Counted from the first letter of the stretch, positions 17,168 through 28,118 are shown. The stretch: DNA of 64,000 bases from Salmonella enterica subsp. enterica serovar Choleraesuis (GCA_022846635.1 AP025685.1:3968001-4032000); one strand, 5' to 3'. The notes: generated from the letters alone by a model not told the origin. Numbers and translations: made by a program.

Positions 17168-18475
17168 TCAGAACTGGGACTCTTCCGTCGAACCGGTCAG
17201 CGCCGTTACCGATGAGGCTCCTCCCTGAATAATGGTAGTGACCTTATCGAAGTAGCCAGTGCCCACTTCCTGCTGGTGGGAAACAAAGGTGTAGCCTTCT
17301 CCAGCTTTGGCGAATTCCGGCTGCTGTACTTTCTCCACATAGTGCTTCATGCCTTCGCCCTGGGCGTAAGCGTGCGCCAGGTCAAACATGTTGAACCACA
17401 TGCTATGGATACCTGCCAGGGTAATGAACTGGTATTTGTAGCCCATATCCGCCAGCTCTTGCTGGAAGGCGGCGATGGTGCGATCGTCCAGGTTTTTCTG
17501 CCAGTTGAATGAAGGCGAGCAGTTGTAGGCCAGCAGTTTGCCAGGATACTGGGCGTGAACAGCCTCAGCAAAGCGGCGCGCCAGCTCCAGATCTGGGGTG
17601 GAGGTTTCGCACCACACCATATCGGCATATGGGGCATAGGCCAGCCCACGGCTAATTGCCTGTTCAATTCCGGCCTGGGTACGGTAGAACCCTTCAGAGG
17701 TGCGCTCACCGGTGATAAATGGCTTATCGTACGGATCGCAGTCAGAAGTGAGCAGGTCGGCTGCATCGGCATCCGTACGGGCAATAAGTACGGTTGGAAC
17801 ACCCATCACGTCAGCAGCCAGGCGTGCAGCCACCAGTTTTTGAATCGCTTCCTGAGTTGGAACCAGTACTTTGCCGCCCATATGGCCGCATTTTTTCACC
17901 GAAGCGAGCTGATCTTCAAAGTGCACCGCGCTGGCTCCCGCCTGAATCATCGCTTTCATCAATTCAAAAGCGTTGAGTACGCCGCCGAAGCCGGCTTCGG
18001 CATCCGCCACGATCGGCAGGAAGTAGTCCACATAGCGCGGATCGTTCTCTTCAATCCCTGCTGACCACTGGATCTGATCGGCACGTCGGAAAGTATTGTT
18101 GATCCTGTCTACTACCGCAGGCACCGAATTGGCTGGATATAAGGATTGATCCGGATACATGCTGCCAGCGAGGTTGGCATCGGCGGCCACCTGCCAGCCG
18201 GAAAGATAAATTGCTTCTATGCCCGCCTTGGCCTGCTGCAAAGCCTGACCGCCGGTAAGCGCACCCAGGCTATTCACATAACCTTTTTTAGCCTCGCCAT
18301 TCAGCAAACGCCAGAATTTATCCGCCCCCAGCTGTGCCAGGGTACATTCCGGATTAACCGAGCCGCGCAGTTTTACTACCTCTTCAGCGCTGTAAGGGCG
18401 TTTGATTCCTTCCCAACGCGCGCTGTCCCATTCCTGCTTAAGCTGCTCAATCTGTTGGCTACGTGACTTTTTCAT
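17168..18475 (-). CDS. aceA: isocitrate lyase
   Basis: Cleaves isocitrate to glyoxylate and succinate, first step of the glyoxylate bypass, letting cells grow on acetate or fatty acids. 435 residues, matching E. coli (434). The catalytic loop KKCGHMGGK holds the active-site Cys (about residue 195), preceded by the Mg-binding region VADAEAGFGG and followed by ARTDADAADL and the mobile C-terminal SSVTALTGSTEESQF. Middle gene of aceBAK, 86 bp after aceB. Confidence 0.98.
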   Translation of the reverse strand: MKKSRSQQIEQLKQEWDSARWEGIKRPYSAEEVVKLRGSVNPECTLAQLGADKFWRLLNGEAKKGYVNSLGALTGGQALQQAKAGIEAIYLSGWQVAADANLAGSMYPDQSLYPANSVPAVVDRINNTFRRADQIQWSAGIEENDPRYVDYFLPIVADAEAGFGGVLNAFELMKAMIQAGASAVHFEDQLASVKKCGHMGGKVLVPTQEAIQKLVAARLAADVMGVPTVLIARTDADAADLLTSDCDPYDKPFITGERTSEGFYRTQAGIEQAISRGLAYAPYADMVWCETSTPDLELARRFAEAVHAQYPGKLLAYNCSPSFNWQKNLDDRTIAAFQQELADMGYKYQFITLAGIHSMWFNMFDLAHAYAQGEGMKHYVEKVQQPEFAKAGEGYTFVSHQQEVGTGYFDKVTTIIQGGASSVTALTGSTEESQF

Positions 18476-18561
18476 CGTAAATGCTCCATCGACTCTTCCT
18501 GGCTCCCCAGGCGTTAAAGTTATAGGCCGGATTCTGCCCGGCCCGATAATCAGCCCGGCAA

Positions 18562-20160
18562 TCAGGCCAGCAGGCGGTAGCCCGGTAACGTCAGGAAATC
18601 GATCAATTGATCGGAAGTGGTAATCTGCTCCATCAGACGTGCAGCTTCGTTAAAGCGGCCGGCAGAGAAGCGCGCCTCTCCAACCTCTTCACGGATGGTT
18701 TCCAGCTCTTCGGCCAGCATGGTGCGGAATAGCTCAGCGGTAACTTGCTGGCCATTGCTCAAATTTTTGTGGTGGTGGATCCACTGCCAGATAGAGGTGC
18801 GCGAAATCTCTGCGGTAGCAGCATCTTCCATCAATCCGTAAATAGGTACGCAACCATTACCGGAGATCCAGGCTTCGATGTACTGCACCGCCACCCGAAT
18901 ATTGGCGCGCATACCGGATTCGGTACGCTCACCCGGGCTTGGCTCCAGAAGGGTTTTAGCTTCGATTAGTCCATCTTCTTCACGCAACACATCCAGCTGG
19001 TTCGAGCGCCCCGCCAAAATCTCATCGAATACCGCCATCGCCGTATCGGCCAGGCCCGGGTGCGCAATCCAGGTACCATCGTGCCCGTTTTGAGCTTCCA
19101 ACAGCTTGTCAGCATGAACTTTGCCTAGAACCGCTTTGTTCTCCTCCGGATCCTTACTCGGAATTAGCGCTGCCATACCGCCCATGGCAAAGGCTCCGCG
19201 ACGGTGGCAGGTTTTAATCAGCAGGCGTGAATAGGCGCTAAGAAACGGCTTATCCATAGTGACGCTCTGACGGTCAGGCAGCACCCGGTCAGAATAGTTT
19301 TTAAGAGTTTTGATATAGCTGAAGATGTAATCCCAACGCCCGCAGTTCAGGCCCACAATGTGGTCTCGCAGAGCATGCAGGATTTCATCCATCTGGAATA
19401 CCGCCGGCAGCGTTTCAATGAGCAGCGTCGCTTTAATCGTGCCGCGCGGCAGGCCGAAACGATCTTCGGTAAAACTGAATACCTCACTCCACCATGCCGC
19501 CTCTTGCCAGGACTGAGTTTTTGGCAGATAGAAATAAGGGCCGCTACCTTTTGCCAGCAGCGCCTTGTAGTTGTGGAAGAAATAGAGCCCGAAATCAAAC
19601 AGGCTGCCGGGAATAGCCTCTTCACGCCAGGTCACGTGTTTTTCAGGAAGATGCAGACCGCGCACGCGACAGATAAGCACTGCCGGGTCGGGCTTAAGCT
19701 GGTAGATTTTCCCGGACTCGTTGGTGTAACTGATGGTGCCATTAACCGCATCACGCAGGTTAATCTGCCCTTCAATCACTTTCTGCCAAGACGGCGCCAG
19801 CGAATCTTCAAAATCGGCCATAAAAACTTTTACGTTGGCATTCAACGCATTGATAACCATCTTGCGCTCAACCGGGCCGGTAATTTCTACGCGCCGATCT
19901 TGCAAGTCGTCCGGGATACCGCGAATTTTCCAGTCACCATTACGAATGGAAGATGTTTCCGAAATAAAATCAGGTAACTTACCGCTATCAATATCCTGCT
20001 GCTGATTTAGCCTTGCAGCCAGTAATTGATTACGACGTGGCGTAAATTTCGTTACCAGCTCAGACAGAAAATCCACGGCATCTGCCGTGAGAATCTGACG
20101 CTCCAGCTCGCCAGCCGGATGGTGAAATATGATCTCATCGCTCATTGTTTGTTGTGTCAT
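18562..20160 (-). CDS. aceB: malate synthase A
   Basis: Condenses glyoxylate with acetyl-CoA to malate, the second step of the glyoxylate bypass. From the chosen start (MTQQTMSDEI) the product is 532 residues, against 533 in E. coli; an upstream in-frame ATG adding 13 residues is unsupported. Diagnostic blocks are FMADFEDSLAP, CRVRGLHLPEKHV, LIETLPAVFQMDEILHALR, GLNCGRWDYIFSYIKTL, NGHDGTWIAHPGL, and the C-terminal LIDFLTLPGYRLLA. First gene of aceBAK, under IclR control. Confidence 0.98.
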   Translation of the reverse strand: MTQQTMSDEIIFHHPAGELERQILTADAVDFLSELVTKFTPRRNQLLAARLNQQQDIDSGKLPDFISETSSIRNGDWKIRGIPDDLQDRRVEITGPVERKMVINALNANVKVFMADFEDSLAPSWQKVIEGQINLRDAVNGTISYTNESGKIYQLKPDPAVLICRVRGLHLPEKHVTWREEAIPGSLFDFGLYFFHNYKALLAKGSGPYFYLPKTQSWQEAAWWSEVFSFTEDRFGLPRGTIKATLLIETLPAVFQMDEILHALRDHIVGLNCGRWDYIFSYIKTLKNYSDRVLPDRQSVTMDKPFLSAYSRLLIKTCHRRGAFAMGGMAALIPSKDPEENKAVLGKVHADKLLEAQNGHDGTWIAHPGLADTAMAVFDEILAGRSNQLDVLREEDGLIEAKTLLEPSPGERTESGMRANIRVAVQYIEAWISGNGCVPIYGLMEDAATAEISRTSIWQWIHHHKNLSNGQQVTAELFRTMLAEELETIREEVGEARFSAGRFNEAARLMEQITTSDQLIDFLTLPGYRLLA

Positions 20161-20266
20161 ACCCCGACTCTCCCAATTTAACCCGTTCCCGTTAGCCAAC
20201 CAATCATCGGATCAGTGCGCACTTTTCGTTCAACACAGTTAATCCTAATCGATCGAATTAAAAAAT

Positions 20267-20281
20267 CAAAAACGATTTCCA
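20267..20281 (-). promoter_or_regulatory. IclR operator in the aceBAK promoter region
   Basis: Minus-strand TGGAAATCGTTTTTG matches 10-11 of 15 positions of the IclR consensus and closely resembles the E. coli aceB operator sequence (TGGAAATTGTTTTTG, from memory). It lies about 107 bp before the aceB start. The surrounding gap 20161-20513 (353 bp, very A/T-rich at 20250-20360) otherwise holds no gene; it carries the aceB promoter and the promoter of the LysR gene. Confidence 0.65.
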
Positions 20282-20513
20282 TTTTTATTTAAAATTAATG
20301 CTATCCATATGATTAATATTGAAATAAAAATATTTATTTATAGTAATCAGTTTTCAATTAACGAATTTTTAGACGTGCTTGCTGGCATTTGGTCGCGGCT
20401 ATGGATGAGCATCTTCTGAGAACGATTGGCAACGCTGGCACATTCACACAATACGGCGCAGACTGGATCTCCTTACCATATCGCCCCTGGGGTTAAGATG
20501 TGTGAGAGACAGA

Positions 20514-21416
20514 ATGCGTAAAGAGCTGGATTTAAAAATGCTGTATTTCTTTCGGGCTATTTATCAAAGCGGAAATGTGTCGCAGGCCTCTGAAATGCTA
20601 GAACTGAGCCAGCCCTCGGGTAGTCTTCTGCTTAAGCGTCTGCGCGAAGAGTTTAATGATGCTTTGTTTGTCCGCGTCGGGCAAAAAATGGTGCCTACCG
20701 CCGGTGCTCAGCATGTTTCAGCCACCATTTTCTCTATTCTCGATCTGGTAGATAACCAGCTAGATATCACCCTCCCTTTTGATCCGCATACCAGCCGCCG
20801 CAGCTTTACTATCGCCATGACAGATATCAGTCAAATGACGCTAGTGCCGCGTCTGCTGGAAGCCTTCAAACAGGCAGGCGCTGACAAAGTTCAGCTTTCT
20901 ATCAGGGAAATAGACGACACAATATATCCACTGTTGGAGTCGGGAGAGGTGAGCCTGGCTATCGGATATTTGATGGATATACCCGATAATTTTTATCAAC
21001 AGCGGCTGTTCGATGAGCACTATATTTGCCTGAGTAGTGCCCAGCACCCGCGAGTTCAGCAGCCGCCAACCCAGGAAGAGTGGATTCAGGAACAACACTT
21101 GTTGGTTCGAGGAGATGGAACGGGTCATGCAGATACCGATCGCCATCTGGCTCGTTACGGTATTCATGAGCGTATTTCGATGGTGGTACCCAATTTTCTG
21201 GGTGTAGGAGGAATAGTAGCCAACAGCGAACTGCTGGCTACAGTGCCATGCCAGGTAGCAGAAAGCTTTATCAGCTCAGGCTCCTGTCAGGCGTGGCCGC
21301 TGCCGGTAGCATTCCCTTCATTTACGATTCGCCAGGTCTGGCATCAGCGCTATCACAATGATCCGGGAATTATCTGGCTTCGGCAGCAACTGGCGAAGCT
21401 TAGTCAGGCAGATTAA
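20514..21416 (+). CDS. NahR-like LysR-family transcriptional regulator
   Basis: A 300-residue LysR regulator: winged HTH at about 8-65 (SGNVSQASEMLELSQPSGSLLLKRL) and a periplasmic-binding-like effector domain. The effector domain follows the NahR/NodD/LinR branch: FTIAMTDISQM near 90, DGTGHADTD near 200, NFLGVGGIVANSELLATVP near 225, and a W-H-Q-R-YH-ND-P-WLRQ C-terminal pattern; NahR itself senses salicylate. A GTG at 20502 in frame is possible, but GAGAG is better placed for the ATG at 20514. It converges on, and overlaps, a hydroxybenzoate decarboxylase-like gene, suggesting a shared aromatic-acid theme. No E. coli orthologue here. Confidence 0.85.
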   Translation: MRKELDLKMLYFFRAIYQSGNVSQASEMLELSQPSGSLLLKRLREEFNDALFVRVGQKMVPTAGAQHVSATIFSILDLVDNQLDITLPFDPHTSRRSFTIAMTDISQMTLVPRLLEAFKQAGADKVQLSIREIDDTIYPLLESGEVSLAIGYLMDIPDNFYQQRLFDEHYICLSSAQHPRVQQPPTQEEWIQEQHLLVRGDGTGHADTDRHLARYGIHERISMVVPNFLGVGGIVANSELLATVPCQVAESFISSGSCQAWPLPVAFPSFTIRQVWHQRYHNDPGIIWLRQQLAKLSQAD

Positions 21417-22398
21417 AGATACGGCGCGCAGTCCCCCAGGCAATGTCTTTTTTCACCTTAGGATCCAGAGTTAGCGGGTCAAACCAGCCTGCGGCTTCAT
21501 GCATATCTTCATAAGGATAATCGACCGAGAACATTACGCGATCGGCTCCCATCACTTCCAGAGCATTATGCAAAGCACTGGTAGTAAAGTGCCCGCTGGT
21601 CGTCACATAGAAGTTGCTGGTCAGATAATCGGTTAATGGCCGCTGATTAGTACCAAGGCCTGCGCCTTCAGACTGTTTTTTCAGTCGATGTTCAGTACGT
21701 GGAAGCAGATGAGTCAGCCCTTCACCCAGGTGGCCCAGAATGACTACCAGGTTAGGATAACGATCGAACAAACCGCTCATCATCAGACGAATTGCATGAA
21801 CGGCAGTTTCTGGCGCAAAGCCCCAGGCGGAACCCACCAGACTTTCATAACCACGATAAATACCACAGGCAGAAGGCAGCGGTTCACGTGGATGCAAATA
21901 TACCGGAACATTAAGCTCGCTGACTTTTTGCCAGAACACTTCTACGGCCGGATCGTCCAGATAACGAGTCCCTTCATGGGCATCCATATTGGTGTAACCG
22001 TTAATCAGCGCCCCTTTCATACCCAGCTTTTTAACCGCACGTTCTAGTTCATCTGCGGCCGCCTGTGGATTTTGCAGGGCAACGGTCGCAAAGGAACTAA
22101 AACGATCTGGATGTGGCTTAACAAAATTCTCAGCAATAAAGTCATTGGTACTGGTGGCAAAGCTGGTAGCCGTAGCACTGTCCAGAATTGACTGTGCACC
22201 GGGAGAAGTAAGCGACAGAATACTGTGGCGGATACCGCATGCATCCATATCCTGTAGCCGAAGCGTAGTTTCCAGCAGGCGTTTTTCTACATCTTTCATG
22301 TAGTCACGACCATTACGCATCGCTTCGCCTTTAGCATCCCACAGGCGGTTATTTTCTGGGGTAGACAGATGTTCTTCTAACGCGATTTTTCCTTTCAT
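21400..22398 (-). CDS. amidohydrolase-2 / hydroxybenzoate decarboxylase-like enzyme (gamma-resorcylate or 2,3-dihydroxybenzoate decarboxylase family)
   Basis: 332 residues from an ATG with a strong GAGGTG ribosome site. It belongs to the ACMSD-like branch of the amidohydrolase superfamily: N-terminal KIALEEH (metal ligands E8, H10), FYLHP-type motif VYLHPREP (H169), ILGHLGEG (H223) and MFSVDYPYED (D293). These match in place the metal and catalytic residues of gamma-resorcylate decarboxylase and fungal 2,3-dihydroxybenzoate decarboxylase, which reversibly remove the carboxylate ortho to a phenol. The exact substrate is not predictable. Its last 17 bp overlap the LysR gene end on the other strand; metA lies upstream on the same strand. 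Confidence 0.82.
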   Translation of the reverse strand: MKGKIALEEHLSTPENNRLWDAKGEAMRNGRDYMKDVEKRLLETTLRLQDMDACGIRHSILSLTSPGAQSILDSATATSFATSTNDFIAENFVKPHPDRFSSFATVALQNPQAAADELERAVKKLGMKGALINGYTNMDAHEGTRYLDDPAVEVFWQKVSELNVPVYLHPREPLPSACGIYRGYESLVGSAWGFAPETAVHAIRLMMSGLFDRYPNLVVILGHLGEGLTHLLPRTEHRLKKQSEGAGLGTNQRPLTDYLTSNFYVTTSGHFTTSALHNALEVMGADRVMFSVDYPYEDMHEAAGWFDPLTLDPKVKKDIAWGTARRIFNLPD

Positions 22399-22500
22399 GG
22401 CCTTCACCTCGTATTCAGTTGTGTACGAGGCAAACAATACGATACCGGCTCAATGCCAGCCATATCGTGCACTTTATAGTCTCTATCAGGATTTTTAATA

Positions 22501-22540
22501 GTCCCCGAATCGCCCGGTATTCATGAGGCAAACCGGGGAC
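22501..22540 (-). terminator. probable metA terminator hairpin
   Basis: GTCCCCG (22501-22507) pairs with CGGGGAC (22534-22540), with an inner CCGGT/ACCGG pair; the minus-strand continuation is A/T-rich (TATTAAAAAT). It sits just after the metA stop and separates it from the decarboxylase gene. The long loop and poor T-tract make it a weak terminator. Confidence 0.55.
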
Positions 22541-22551
22541 TTTAGATAAGA

Positions 22552-23481
22552 TTAATCGAGAGTAGGGTTCATCTGCCGCAGGTCATAAGGGGTTATCTGA
22601 TAGACATAATAGTTAAGCCAGTTGGCGAATAGCAGATTGCCGTGGCTGCGCCAGCTGGCGCGTGGGGCTCGTTCAGGATCGTTATTGGGGAAATAGTTCC
22701 AGGGAACATCCGGAGATAGTCCCGCTTCACAATCACGGAAATATTCACTCGCCAGCGTGTGTGCATCATATTCAGGATGGCCGGTAACAAAAGCGATGCG
22801 TTTGTCCCGACTGGCAAACAGGTAGGCATCACCATTGGCGGACTCTGCCAGAATATCAAGATCGGTATGTTCACGAATCACGGATGCCGGGAAATCTGCA
22901 TAACGCGAATGGGGTGCCAGGAAGCTGTCATCAAATCCACGGGTCAACAAAGCATGAGGCTGAGTAATGTGGTGTTCATATACGCCAGATAGTTTGTCTT
23001 TACGGGTATGCTTAGGGATGTTGTACAACACATTGAGCGCAGCCTGTACCGCCCAACAGACGCAAAGCGTCGAAGTAACGTGATCTTTTGCCCACTCAAG
23101 CACCCGCTGAATTTGCGGCCAGTAAGCAACATCATCAAACTCAACCAGCCCCAGCGGAGCGCCGGTAACAATTAACCCGTCAAAGTTTTGATCCTGAATG
23201 TCTGCGAAATTGCAGTAAAAAGCATTGAGATGTTCGGCTGGGGTATTACGCGATTCACGAGCATCAATACGCAGTAGCTGTATATCAAGCTGCAATGCAG
23301 AGTTAGATAGCAGGCGTAAAAACTGGTTTTCAGTCTCAATTTTTTTCGGCATCAGATTGAGAATAAGTACCTTCAGGGGCCGAATCTCCTGGTGGCTGGC
23401 CCGCGATGTCGTCATGACAAAGACATTTTCCTGACGCAAAAAATTAACCGCAGGTAACTCATCGGGAACGCGAATCGGCAT
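22552..23481 (-). CDS. metA: homoserine O-succinyltransferase
   Basis: First dedicated step of methionine synthesis, activating homoserine with succinyl-CoA. The 309-residue product equals E. coli MetA in length. The nucleophile Cys142 lies in VCWAVQAALN, the His/Glu pair in VTGHPEYDAHT, and the acyl-CoA region in MPKKIETENQFLRLL. The start (MPIRVPDELP) follows GAGGTG; an 8-codon upstream extension in frame is unlikely. A MetJ box array lies directly upstream. It is divergent from the GNAT gene. Confidence 0.98.
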   Translation of the reverse strand: MPIRVPDELPAVNFLRQENVFVMTTSRASHQEIRPLKVLILNLMPKKIETENQFLRLLSNSALQLDIQLLRIDARESRNTPAEHLNAFYCNFADIQDQNFDGLIVTGAPLGLVEFDDVAYWPQIQRVLEWAKDHVTSTLCVCWAVQAALNVLYNIPKHTRKDKLSGVYEHHITQPHALLTRGFDDSFLAPHSRYADFPASVIREHTDLDILAESANGDAYLFASRDKRIAFVTGHPEYDAHTLASEYFRDCEAGLSPDVPWNYFPNNDPERAPRASWRSHGNLLFANWLNYYVYQITPYDLRQMNPTLD

Positions 23482-23499
23482 GGCCTGACACCTCACTAT

Positions 23500-23531
23500 A
23501 TACATTTAAACGTTTAGACATCCAGATATCC
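23500..23531 (-). promoter_or_regulatory. MetJ operator: four tandem met boxes
   Basis: Read on the minus strand, four adjacent 8-bp units GGATATCT, GGATGTCT, AAACGTTT and AAATGTAT match the met box AGACGTCT at 5, 6, 6 and 5 of 8 positions in perfect 8-bp phase. The array ends 18 bp before the metA start, the arrangement known at E. coli metA, where MetJ with S-adenosylmethionine represses. Confidence 0.8.
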
Positions 23532-23727
23532 AAAATAACCAGGTTACCTCAAGATGTCGAGCCTTCAGGCTTTGGGTGAAAAACTTTCAAGGCAGTAAAC
23601 GAAACGGGGAAATGTGGCCTGGCGCGCAAATCTTGCTCACACTGCCCTCTGACGCATTTATATACGCTAAAGAAATTTATTTTGCAGCTATACCGAGACC
23701 CGATATCACTATTCTCGAGGGCGTGTT

Positions 23728-24273
23728 ATGACAATTTTATCGGAACGGCTTCAGCTGCGGCCCGTATCAGCGGTGGATATTGGCGACGTATGGCGAATTT
23801 ATGGTGATGCCAGAACCCACTCTTTCAATCCTAAGGGACCACTTTCCAGCTATCAGGGGGCTGAAGCCCTGTTGCAAGAATGGATGAATGGCTGGCAGCT
23901 TGATGGATTTGGAGAATTTGCTATAGCGCTCAAGAGTGCGCCACAGGAGACAATAGGTTTCGGGGGAATTAAGCTCCGTCACTATGAGGGAAAGATTCAT
24001 TACAATCTGGGATACCGGCTGGCGCCAGAGGCGTGGGGCAAAGGCTATGCCAGTGAATTTACTCAGCGAGTTTTATGGTTCGGCTTCACCGCGCTGCGGC
24101 TTTCCAGAGTAACAACCGTTGTGCGTCCGGCCCACGCTGCTTCGCGTCGGGTATTAGAGAAGAATGGATTACGTTGCACTGCCTCTGTTAATGATGTTCC
24201 CGGGGCCGATCCCAGCCTGTTTTATGAGATAACGCTTCAGGAGTGGCGCTCTGGACCGCAGGAGAATGCTTAG
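23728..24273 (+). CDS. GNAT-family N-acetyltransferase (RimJ/RimL-like)
   Basis: 181 residues starting MTILSERLQLRPVSAVDI, the typical opening of RimJ/RimL-type acetyltransferases. The acetyl-CoA binding segment is LGYRLAPEAWGKGYASEFTQRVLWFGF near 90-118, followed by LSRVTTVVRPAHAASRRVLEKNGLR, the conserved last GNAT block. It acetylates an amino group of an unknown substrate (protein N terminus or small molecule). E. coli also has a GNAT gene near metA (yjaB), but that is shorter and of another subgroup. The ATG follows CGAGG. Base use resembles neighbours. It ends about 50 bp from the rRNA operon terminator. Confidence 0.82.
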   Translation: MTILSERLQLRPVSAVDIGDVWRIYGDARTHSFNPKGPLSSYQGAEALLQEWMNGWQLDGFGEFAIALKSAPQETIGFGGIKLRHYEGKIHYNLGYRLAPEAWGKGYASEFTQRVLWFGFTALRLSRVTTVVRPAHAASRRVLEKNGLRCTASVNDVPGADPSLFYEITLQEWRSGPQENA

Positions 24274-24323
24274 TGGGCTCTTCAATAACTGGCGATGGCT
24301 CAATTTTTAGCAGTGCAGAAAAA

Positions 24324-24356
24324 ACAAAAAGCCCAGTCTTTCGACTGGGCTTTCTG
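24324..24356 (-). terminator. distal rrn terminator (T1-like)
   Basis: GCCCAGTC (24331-24338), loop TTTC, GACTGGGC (24343-24350) with flanking AAA/TTT and a minus-strand T-rich tail. Sequence is nearly that of E. coli rrnB T1. It lies 215 bp beyond the intact 5S gene and directly follows a 5S remnant. Confidence 0.85.
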
Positions 24357-24358
24357 CT

Positions 24359-24384
24359 TTATTTGATGCCTGGCAGTTCCCTAC
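24359..24384 (-). pseudogene. 3'-end remnant of a second 5S rRNA gene
   Basis: The 26 bp at 24359-24384 repeat exactly 24544-24569: the last 19 nt of 5S rRNA (24366-24384) plus 7 bp of downstream flank. Beyond 24384 the match to 5S stops abruptly. Together with the T1-like terminator beside it, this looks like the tail of a former tandem 5S gene, such as E. coli rrnD carries. Confidence 0.7.
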
Positions 24385-24509
24385 AATACTCGTATCATCC
24401 TGATACTCGCCCCTGCGGGGCCGCCGCCAGGCGGCGTTCAAAATCGTTCCCGACGATTTTGTCGCATGCCCATGCTCAGGTGGCAAACTTCCGGATATCA
24501 GGCAAAAGA
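24385..24509. other. hairpin-rich spacer between 5S remnant and intact 5S terminator
   Basis: Non-coding as far as I can tell. It contains two tight hairpins: CGCCG/CGGCG (24422-24436) and AAAATCGT/ACGATTTT (24440-24460, loop TCCCG). The open frame that crosses it has no family resemblance and runs through a terminator. Confidence 0.5.
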
Positions 24510-24538
24510 AAAAGCCCTGTACGTCAGTACAGGGCTTC
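24510..24538 (-). terminator. rrn terminator directly after 5S
   Basis: AGCCCTGTAC (24513-24522), loop GTCA, GTACAGGGCT (24527-24536), with a minus-strand TTTTTC tail. The same hairpin ends the second rRNA operon at 63565-63590. Confidence 0.92.
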
Positions 24539-24550
24539 GTCTCTTATTTG

Positions 24551-24670
24551 ATGCCTGGCAGTTCCCTACTCTCGCATGGGGAGACCCCACACTACCATCG
24601 GCGCTACGGCGTTTCACTTCTGAGTTCGGCATGGGGTCAGGTGGGACCACCGCGCTAGTGCCGCCAGGCA
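24551..24670 (-). rRNA. rrf: 5S ribosomal RNA
   Basis: Exactly 120 nt, minus-strand reading TGCCTGGCGGCACTAGCGCG at the 5' end and GGAACTGCCAGGCAT at the 3' end. Essentially identical to the copy at 63604-63723. Confidence 0.98.
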
Positions 24671-24764
24671 AATTCTGTCCGTTCACCGCTTTCGCCATGA
24701 ACGTTTATCCGAAAACTAAGCTGAAAATCTCTCAAATCCAACACCAAAACCTCTTTGGCGTTGT

Positions 24765-27668
<2,904 letters not shown>

Positions 27669-27859
27669 TCACAACCCGAAGAAGTCTTCGTGTCGCAAGA
27701 ATTTGAGAGACTCGAACATATCATCGTCATTTCTTATTACGGAGAAATGAGACGGTATGTCGTTTCAATTTTCAGCTTGTTTCCAGATTTTTAAAGAGCA
27801 TAATACTTCGCAACACACTGTTAACCAGTGCATTCTGAAGTATTTTTTACGAGAAGTAA

Positions 27860-27935
27860 TGGTGGAGCTATGCGGGATCGAACCGCAGACCTCCTGCGTG
27901 CAAAGCAGGCGCTCTCCCAGCTGAGCTATAGCCCC
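27860..27935 (-). tRNA. tRNA-Ala (anticodon TGC)
   Basis: 76 nt including an encoded CCA end. Acceptor GGGGCTA/TAGCTCC, anticodon loop around TTTGCAC, T-loop GGTTCGATCCC. Lies in the 16S-23S spacer, downstream of tRNA-Ile. Confidence 0.97.
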
Positions 27936-27966
27936 AAGTAGTATGTAAACCTCACGTACTAATTCA

Positions 27967-28036
27967 TTCTGAGACAAGGCGCGGTAACGCGAAGCATACT
28001 CATGTATGTGAGCGTTGCCGTAACACAGTATCAGAA
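27967..28036 (-). repeat. long stem-loop in the tRNA-Ile/tRNA-Ala spacer
   Basis: The 106-nt spacer 27936-28041 holds nested complementary blocks: TTCTGA (27967-27972) with TCAGAA (28031-28036), CGGTAACGC (27982-27990) with GCGTTGCCG (28012-28020, one G-U), and CATAC (27995-27999) with GTATG (28004-28008). The transcript would fold into an approximately 70-nt arm between the two tRNAs. Confidence 0.6.
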
Positions 28037-28041
28037 GGAAT

Positions 28042-28118
<77 letters not shown>

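Noticed and set aside
24243..24551. 102-codon frame running from the GNAT gene end into the rrn terminators
   Set aside because: It passes through two terminators and the 5S remnant and has no ribosome site; non-coding.
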